Of a stretch of 11,203 nt of DNA, positions 6,505 to 11,203 are shown one piece after another. The stretch comes from Oscillospiraceae bacterium. Its GTDB lineage: Bacteria > Bacillota > Clostridia > Oscillospirales > UBA644. Every line of letters starts with the position of its first letter. Position 1 is the first letter of the stretch. The stretch is taken from assembly GCA_015067385.1 (NCBI GenBank), contig SVMP01000061.1:1-11203 (forward strand), in the 5' to 3' direction. The notes under the pieces are model-generated. The model did no database searches. It was not told the origin of the DNA and worked only from the letters and a program-made list of their open reading frames with translations. A program made the translations under genes and the position numbers.

Positions 6505-8991
6505 ATGATTAACTTATTCTTTTTAAATCTATGGGCAAATATTAAAAGATCCCCTATTGTTTCCATAATATTACTTACACAGATTATTATTTTTTCTTAC
6601 TGTTTTTTTATTATATTTTTTGATCACAGCCAAGCTCAATTAAACAACAAATCATTTCAAGAAATATATTCAAAATATACAAAATATTTTATAGGATCCG
6701 AAGGAATTACCCTAGACCATTTTGAAAGAGCCTCAGGGTATAAATTCAACTCAATTGAAGATACCGGTTTTGAAGAATATGAAGCCTTATACGACAATCT
6801 AATGGAAATAGAAGGTCTCAAGACGGCATTGCTATTCCAAGCCCAGATTAATAGGAGTGAACCGTTGCCGGGAATAGAGCTTTCAGAAAAAACGGCATCT
6901 GGGTATTCGTTTTATCATTCAAACAGTCTTCAAAATAATCCGAACGAACCCTATAGATACCAGCTTCACACATTGGCTGTAGACAAAAATTATGTCGATT
7001 TATTTGATCTTGTTTTAGACAGCGGACGCTCTTTTACAGAGGAAGAATTTACAGAATTGGACCTTGAAAATATTCCAGTTCTTCTCGGTTCAGATTACAA
7101 AAAGATTTATTCTGTCGGAGATACATTTAAGGGGAGTATTTTTTTCGGAGATAAAGAATCAACCTTTAAAGTTATTGGTTTTATTGCTAAAGGACAAGTT
7201 TATATGTCTCCGATAACTTCTTATGTCTCAATCCTTGATAACTGTATAATAATTCCAAGCATATCAATGACTCTTGAACAATGGATACAACTATATGAAG
7301 AAAACAACGATTATTTCAACAGTTCAAGAATGGTGCTCGATATGTATGCACATACACTTGGAACAACCGGTGTATACAAAACAAGATATCTTCTTGTTGA
7401 AAAAGGACAGGAAGAAGTGTTCGTAAATACACTCAATGATATTTTTGATGAACTTTCTCTGACAGATCCGTTAATACTCGGTGGTTCAGTATCGGACACT
7501 ATATACCGATCTGCCGAATTTGCTGAAAAAGCAATAGTAGGATCGGTACTTGTAATAGTCATGACAGTACTTTCAATATTAAGCATAGTTTTTTCAGCTG
7601 TTAACAATATAACAAACAATATGAAATCATATGCGATTCACAGTCTTATCGGTGCTACAAGAACACAAATACTGTCATTTTCTGTTTTTGAATCATTTCT
7701 GTATTGTATTATAGGCTTCTCGATCGGTTTTTTGATGGAGTATGCTTATATCAACAAATACGAATACACTCAACATCCTGCATTTGATATGATGTTGAAA
7801 AATTCAATTCCGATTGCGATATTATATATATTCATCGCATGTACACTTTCACTGATTTTTGTATATACAAAAATCAGAAGTTATAGCGTTTCTGAACTTA
7901 TAAGGGGACGAGAAGCCAAGAAAAGCAGTCGTTTGCCATTTTATAAATGGATAACATTTGCAATGTTCCTTTGTTCAAGCGTTTGTATAACATTTATTAC
8001 AAGTTATAACTGGCAGCTTGAGCACACCAATAAATATCAATATGATTTTTCAAGCCTTGACGGTAAAGCTATCACTATTATGCCGAAAGCTGAAGACAGT
8101 CCGTCTGTTGAATTTGATTTCAATGTTGAAGGCGCAGAAAATTATTCTATAGACCTACGGTTAGGCGGTATTGCAGATCCGTACAATAAAATAAATGTTC
8201 GAGGTTGGTATAAAAAAGGATTGATGGAAACACCTAATATATTACACGGGAGATTTTTCACAGATGAAGAACTTTCACAAACAAACAATTATGCAGTTGT
8301 AGGACAAACAGTATATGAAAGATTCACGAAAGAATCTGACGGAAAGCGTTTCTTTGAATATAAAGGTAAAAATTATGAAGTCATAGGTGTTACTGGGCTT
8401 GAAGGACAAACAACAAGTATTGACGAATGGGTATTTATAACTTTGCCGACAGCCTTCAAGAATTACAAGGAAATACTTAAAGGGGCAACAATTTATGTTG
8501 AAGGAGACTCCAAACACGATTATATTACAGCCACCAATTATATAAAAGAACAACTTGAAAGCCAATTCATATACATGGAATACAATCTTCAACCGTATAT
8601 AGATATAGGTCTTTCAAAAGAGGTTGTTAATCTATTTATGGCATTAATATTCCTCACGACATCTGTATTTGGAATATACTATATTGATAAAATAAATAAT
8701 ATTATTAATATCAAAATGTTTATCGGGTATTCAAAGCCAATGATATTTGCTGATACAATTGTACAGTTTATAGTAATATCTTCTCTATCTTTCAGTATAG
8801 GAAACGGAATTATGTTAATTCTTTCAAAAACTATATTTAAAGATGTCGCGCTATTTTCAGCATATCACATCAATTTCCCTATACTCATTTTTTCATTCGG
8901 CGTAATGCTTTTGATATCTTTTATATTTTCAGTTATTGCTATCAATAAAGCATTCAGAAGATCATCAAGAGACCTGAAGAAAAATCAATAA
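6505..8991 (+). CDS. FtsX/MacB-type ABC transporter permease, eight-helix form
   Basis: An 828-residue membrane protein with two FtsX-like units. Predicted helices lie at about 16-39, 343-367, 390-412, 434-456, 480-500, 705-727, 749-774 and 790-813. Large extracellular domains lie between helices 1 and 2 (about 45-340) and between 5 and 6 (about 505-700), as in MacB-type core domains. The IHSLIGATRTQIL segment (378-390) and its second-unit counterpart KMFIGYSKPMIF (737-748) are the likely cytoplasmic contacts for an ATPase. No ATP-binding subunit is encoded next to it, so the partner must lie elsewhere if it is a transporter. Such systems usually act by mechanotransmission (peptide or lipid efflux, lipoprotein handling) rather than sugar import. 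The C-terminus is clearly homologous to the partial permease at 10638-11203. The gene is very AT-rich: sampled 60-base lines at 6541, 7801 and 8881 have 14, 17 and 16 G+C. Confidence 0.9.
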   Translation: MINLFFLNLWANIKRSPIVSIILLTQIIIFSYCFFIIFFDHSQAQLNNKSFQEIYSKYTKYFIGSEGITLDHFERASGYKFNSIEDTGFEEYEALYDNLMEIEGLKTALLFQAQINRSEPLPGIELSEKTASGYSFYHSNSLQNNPNEPYRYQLHTLAVDKNYVDLFDLVLDSGRSFTEEEFTELDLENIPVLLGSDYKKIYSVGDTFKGSIFFGDKESTFKVIGFIAKGQVYMSPITSYVSILDNCIIIPSISMTLEQWIQLYEENNDYFNSSRMVLDMYAHTLGTTGVYKTRYLLVEKGQEEVFVNTLNDIFDELSLTDPLILGGSVSDTIYRSAEFAEKAIVGSVLVIVMTVLSILSIVFSAVNNITNNMKSYAIHSLIGATRTQILSFSVFESFLYCIIGFSIGFLMEYAYINKYEYTQHPAFDMMLKNSIPIAILYIFIACTLSLIFVYTKIRSYSVSELIRGREAKKSSRLPFYKWITFAMFLCSSVCITFITSYNWQLEHTNKYQYDFSSLDGKAITIMPKAEDSPSVEFDFNVEGAENYSIDLRLGGIADPYNKINVRGWYKKGLMETPNILHGRFFTDEELSQTNNYAVVGQTVYERFTKESDGKRFFEYKGKNYEVIGVTGLEGQTTSIDEWVFITLPTAFKNYKEILKGATIYVEGDSKHDYITATNYIKEQLESQFIYMEYNLQPYIDIGLSKEVVNLFMALIFLTTSVFGIYYIDKINNIINIKMFIGYSKPMIFADTIVQFIVISSLSFSIGNGIMLILSKTIFKDVALFSAYHINFPILIFSFGVMLLISFIFSVIAINKAFRRSSRDLKKNQ

Positions 8992-8994
8992 GAA

Positions 8995-9023
8995 GCAAAA
9001 GCATGGCGTTGCCATGCTTTTGC
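8995..9023 (+). terminator. hairpin terminator after the permease
   Basis: A perfect 13-bp stem, GCAAAAGCATGGC (8995-9007) pairing with GCCATGCTTTTGC (9011-9023), with a 3-base loop GTT, begins 3 nt after the permease stop. The run of Ts lies inside the 3' arm and only AT-rich sequence follows, so termination may be less than complete. It separates the permease from the second copy of the duplicated promoter. Confidence 0.78.
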
Positions 9024-9040
9024 AATATAAATATTACCTT

Positions 9041-9076
9041 GTTATGATTGACAAAACAAAGGATATATGTTATAAT
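9041..9076 (+). repeat. 36-bp promoter-containing direct repeat, copy 2
   Basis: The second copy of the block at 6349-6384, with a single difference (T9070 for G6378). It again ends exactly at the last base of the -10 box, and the leader sequences that follow the two copies do not align. Confidence 0.9.
9048..9076 (+). promoter_or_regulatory. consensus sigma-A promoter of the DUF6054-like/kinase unit
   Basis: A perfect -35 TTGACA (9048-9053), 17-bp spacer and perfect -10 TATAAT (9071-9076). It is expected to start transcription near 9083, leaving a leader of about 70 nt before the ATG at 9152. It likely drives both 9152-9478 and 9508-10596. Confidence 0.9.
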
Positions 9077-9151
9077 AGTAAAGAGTTATATCCATTTTTA
9101 ATCACATATTTTATGTTTAAGAATATATTATCCGTATGAAGAGGTTGAATC

Positions 9152-9478
9152 ATGGCAAAGCTTGAAAAGACACTCCGAGGCAATTTCGGACAGATTCTTC
9201 GAGACATTGAAAACGGAATATTGAACGGCAGCATATCTGCGTCTTTAGAGGAATCAAGTGATTTTTACAACAACGGCGCGAGATGCAGTGTTCGTGTTTT
9301 TGAACGGTACAGTTATTTCGGTGGAAACCGTGTCAGCATGAACGTAACACTTTTTCAAAGCGGAGACGGGCCGATATATCTTTCAGCGGTAACCTCAGGC
9401 GGAAGTCAAGCAATTTTTTTCAAGTTTAACACATTTGGAGAAGAAGCATTCCTCGACAAATTAAGAGAGATCCTGTAA
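9152..9478 (+). CDS. small conserved protein of unknown function, DUF6054-like
   Basis: A 108-residue soluble protein with no signal peptide, membrane segment, cysteine pair or catalytic motif that I recognise; its only cysteine is in RCSVRVFERY. From memory it resembles the Firmicutes family DUF6054, whose members share an N-terminal helix with a G-x-I-L-x-G/S-S-x-S-A-S segment (here NGILNGSISASLEE, 21-34). They also share RCSVRVFERYSY (44-55), GNRVSMNVTL (58-67) and a C-terminal AVTSGGSQAIFFKFNTFGEE (79-98); the assignment needs a profile search. AAGAGG lies 7 nt before the ATG. It is the first gene after a strong promoter, and the sugar kinase begins 29 nt downstream with no terminator between, so the two are probably co-transcribed. 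The function is unknown. Confidence 0.8.
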   Translation: MAKLEKTLRGNFGQILRDIENGILNGSISASLEESSDFYNNGARCSVRVFERYSYFGGNRVSMNVTLFQSGDGPIYLSAVTSGGSQAIFFKFNTFGEEAFLDKLREIL

Positions 9479-9507
9479 CACAACAATACCCGTAAAGGAT
9501 AATTACT

Positions 9508-10596
9508 ATGGAAACAAAGATAAGAGATGTTTGCCGAGAATTTAAGATCAAAGGCGAATATCTGTCCTACGAAGAGATAACGATAGGAAATGTAAACAAG
9601 ACATATAAAGTAAATTTCAGAAACGATGACGGCAGTGTGTCGTCATATGTTGTGCAGGAAGTTAATACATATGTTTTCAAAAGCCCGGAGCAGGTAATGG
9701 AAAACATAGCAAATGTAACGGAGTTTATCCATTCCAAAAAACCCGATGAGCTTTCATTGCATTATTATCATACAATTGACCACAAGACGTATATTTTCGA
9801 TAAAACAGGTTTTTGGCGGCTTTTCAACTACATTCCGTCTGCGACATACAATGTTTGTGACGATCTTGAGATCGTTTGCAATGCGGGAACAGCATTCGGC
9901 GAATTTCAAATGTTGCTTTCCGATTTCGATGCTTCTAAATTACACGAAACGATCCCACACTTTCACAACACGATCAAACGTTATGAGAAGCTTATTGCAG
10001 ACGCAAACGATGATCCGTGCGGAAGATTAAAAGAGGTCAAAGAAGAGTTGGAATGGTTATTGTCTGTTAAAGATAAAGCCTGCACGATGACAAGGATGAG
10101 AAATAACGGTGAGTTGCCGCTTCGAGTTACTCATAATGATACCAAGATAAACAATGTTCTTTTTGATAAAAAGACCAAAAAAGCTCTTGTTGTAATTGAT
10201 CTTGATACTGTAATGCCCGGACTTGTAGGGCACGATTTCGGCGACGCAATAAGATTTGCAACGAATTATGTTGAAGAAGACTGCAAAGATTATGAAAAAG
10301 CAGGGGTAAATCTTGATGTTTTTACAGCTTTCACCAAAGGCTTCATCAAACAGACCGTTCATACATTAACAGAAAATGAGCTTAACACCCTCGCCCTTGG
10401 CGGTTTCGTTCTGGCATGCGAGCTTTCAACAAGATTTCTTGACGATTATATTATCGGCGACAAATATTTCAAGATAAGATATCCCGAACACAATCTTGTC
10501 AGAACACGATGCCAGATCGCTTTAGCAAAAGATATGCTGACAAAAATGGACCGCATGAACGAAATCGTAATGACATTCGCAAAACAATACCGCTAA
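9508..10596 (+). CDS. NahK-type sugar 1-kinase (APH/phosphotransferase family)
   Basis: A 362-residue kinase of the aminoglycoside-phosphotransferase fold, close in length and motifs to N-acetylhexosamine 1-kinase (NahK, about 360 residues). NahK phosphorylates GlcNAc or GalNAc at C1 with ATP to feed nucleotide-sugar synthesis or glycolysis. Visible: nucleotide loop GNVNKTYKV (27-35), lysine-strand equivalent YVVQEVN (47-53), Brenner motif THNDTKINN (208-216) with catalytic Asp D211, and the metal-binding segment VIDLDTVMPG (229-238), a NahK-type signature. GHDFGDAIRF (241-250) follows. It is unlikely to be an antibiotic kinase, because the DLDTVMPG segment is typical of the sugar enzymes. 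AAAGGA lies 8 nt ahead of the ATG. It follows the DUF6054-like gene by 29 nt and ends at a strong terminator. No lacto-N-biose phosphorylase or epimerase is present nearby, so its exact substrate is open. Confidence 0.88.
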   Translation: METKIRDVCREFKIKGEYLSYEEITIGNVNKTYKVNFRNDDGSVSSYVVQEVNTYVFKSPEQVMENIANVTEFIHSKKPDELSLHYYHTIDHKTYIFDKTGFWRLFNYIPSATYNVCDDLEIVCNAGTAFGEFQMLLSDFDASKLHETIPHFHNTIKRYEKLIADANDDPCGRLKEVKEELEWLLSVKDKACTMTRMRNNGELPLRVTHNDTKINNVLFDKKTKKALVVIDLDTVMPGLVGHDFGDAIRFATNYVEEDCKDYEKAGVNLDVFTAFTKGFIKQTVHTLTENELNTLALGGFVLACELSTRFLDDYIIGDKYFKIRYPEHNLVRTRCQIALAKDMLTKMDRMNEIVMTFAKQYR

Positions 10597-10599
10597 ATT

Positions 10600-10628
10600 A
10601 AGAACTCCGAGTTTTTCTCGGAGTTCTT
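10600..10628. terminator. bidirectional terminator between convergent genes
   Basis: A perfect 12-bp stem, AAGAACTCCGAG (10600-10611) and CTCGGAGTTCTT (10617-10628), encloses a 5-T loop in the 41-nt gap between the sugar kinase and the convergent permease gene. T-rich sequence follows on the plus strand and AATTTAG on the minus strand, so it can serve both transcripts. Confidence 0.88.
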
Positions 10629-10637
10629 GTTGTTTAT

Positions 10638-11203
10638 TTAATTTCTGTATCTGTTATTATTTGTTGAAGCAAATGTTTTTGCGATTGCGATAACGGAAAG
10701 GAATACTGCTAAAAGCAAAACGGAAACAAGTGAGATCGCAATAACAACAGGATCGATCATGTAGATTTCGAAAAGCTGAATGTCTTTGCAAAGTGTCTCT
10801 TTAAGCAAAAGAACAAGTGCATTACCCGTTACGAATGCGCCGAACGTTAATGAACTGAAATCGAGGAATGTGTCGATCAATATCATTCTCATTGAGTAGC
10901 CGACAAGTTTCTTGACATAATGAATATTTTCCTGCTTGGAAACGTAGTAGAAACAGAAAACAATGGCGTTTATAACTATCATTATAAGAAGCATAAACAA
11001 AAGATCGGTCGGTGCTTCAACGGTAAGACGAGGCGTATAATCCCTTGTGGTTACCATTGCGGTTTCGGAGACGTGGCGAGTGAAAACTTCTTCGAGCCTT
11101 GCGACTGTTGCTTCATCTTTGCCGTCAAGAGTATAAGAGCCTGCCGCACCGAATTTGATTGCACCTAATCTGATCGGCATAAGAACGGTCAAGTCAAGAT
11201 TTG
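10638..11203 (-). CDS. FtsX-type ABC transporter permease, C-terminal part (cut by right edge)
   Basis: The reading frame is open to the window edge (no stop back to 11203) and gives 187 residues ending at the TAA at 10640-10638. The TTG at 11192 is internal, not a start. Three membrane helices are visible after an extracellular segment: about DLLFMLLIMIVINAIVFCFYYV, the TFLDFSSLTFGAFVTGNALV region, and VVIAISLVSVLLLAVFLSVI. The order and sequence match the last third of the permease at 6505-8991: LVGYSMRMILIDT against FIGYSKPMIFADT, LLKETLCKDIQLFEIY against LSKTIFKDVALFSAY, and FLSVIAIAKTF against IFSVIAINKAF. It is therefore a paralog. Its GC content is visibly higher (23, 24 and 29 G+C in the 60-base lines at 10861, 10981 and 11101). 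The ATPase partner, if any, would lie beyond the right edge. Confidence 0.9.
   Translation of the reverse strand, partial: NLDLTVLMPIRLGAIKFGAAGSYTLDGKDEATVARLEEVFTRHVSETAMVTTRDYTPRLTVEAPTDLLFMLLIMIVINAIVFCFYYVSKQENIHYVKKLVGYSMRMILIDTFLDFSSLTFGAFVTGNALVLLLKETLCKDIQLFEIYMIDPVVIAISLVSVLLLAVFLSVIAIAKTFASTNNNRYRN

Noticed and set aside
9100..9114. TCACATATTTTATG in the second leader resembling TCACATATTTATG (6478-6490) in the permease leader
   Set aside because: The match is short and AT-rich, and it sits at a different distance from the promoter and start codon in the two leaders, so no shared function is supported.
9508..10596. Aminoglycoside resistance kinase
   Set aside because: The fold family is shared, but the DLDTVMPG segment and overall motif set fit NahK-type sugar kinases, not antibiotic-modifying enzymes.

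Overview
The window looks like a stretch of chromosome from a low-GC Gram-positive bacterium of the class Clostridia, probably a gut or rumen relative of Oscillospiraceae or Lachnospiraceae. This is inferred from strong AGGAG-type ribosome sites, textbook 17-bp-spaced sigma-A promoters, a meso-diaminopimelate dehydrogenase, a NahK-type sugar kinase and FtsX-type ABC permeases. The species cannot be fixed from the sequence alone. I see no rRNA, tRNA, CRISPR array, transposase or phage gene.

Layout. (1) Positions 1-550, minus strand: the N-terminal 183 residues of meso-diaminopimelate dehydrogenase (ddh), cut by the left edge, with its own promoter at 607-635. (2) Positions 680-6222, minus strand: six tightly packed genes read from one promoter at 6260-6288. 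In transcription order they encode an FAD-dependent oxidoreductase, a small FMN split-barrel protein, a short alpha-L-rhamnosidase-like (GH78-like) protein, a UroD-family protein, a CE4-type polysaccharide deacetylase and a GNAT acetyltransferase. Gaps are 2-35 nt. (3) Positions 6505-8991, plus strand, divergent from the operon: an 828-residue FtsX/MacB-type ABC permease with eight predicted membrane segments and no ATPase beside it, ending at a hairpin (8995-9023). (4) Positions 9152-10596, plus strand: a two-gene unit with a 108-residue protein of unknown function (DUF6054-like) and a NahK-type sugar kinase, ending at a strong bidirectional terminator (10600-10628). (5) Positions 10638-11203, minus strand and cut by the right edge: the C-terminal part of a second FtsX permease that is clearly related to the first.

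How it may fit together. The six-gene operon looks like a cytoplasmic route for processing an unusual glycoside. Two flavoproteins, a glycosidase-like enzyme lacking the usual catalytic acid, a UroD-like protein lacking the metal-binding motif of the methyltransferases, a deacetylase and an acetyltransferase are all encoded without signal peptides. No known pathway matches this exact set as far as I recall, so the pathway is a hypothesis.

The most distinctive DNA feature is a 36-bp promoter block present twice (6349-6384 and 9041-9076), identical except for one base. One copy is upstream of the permease and the other upstream of the DUF6054-like/kinase unit, which suggests shared control or a recent promoter duplication. 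The permease gene is visibly more AT-rich than its paralog at the right edge.

No gene-free stretch exceeds 300 bases. The longest, 6223-6504 (282 bases), holds the two divergent promoters and the permease leader.
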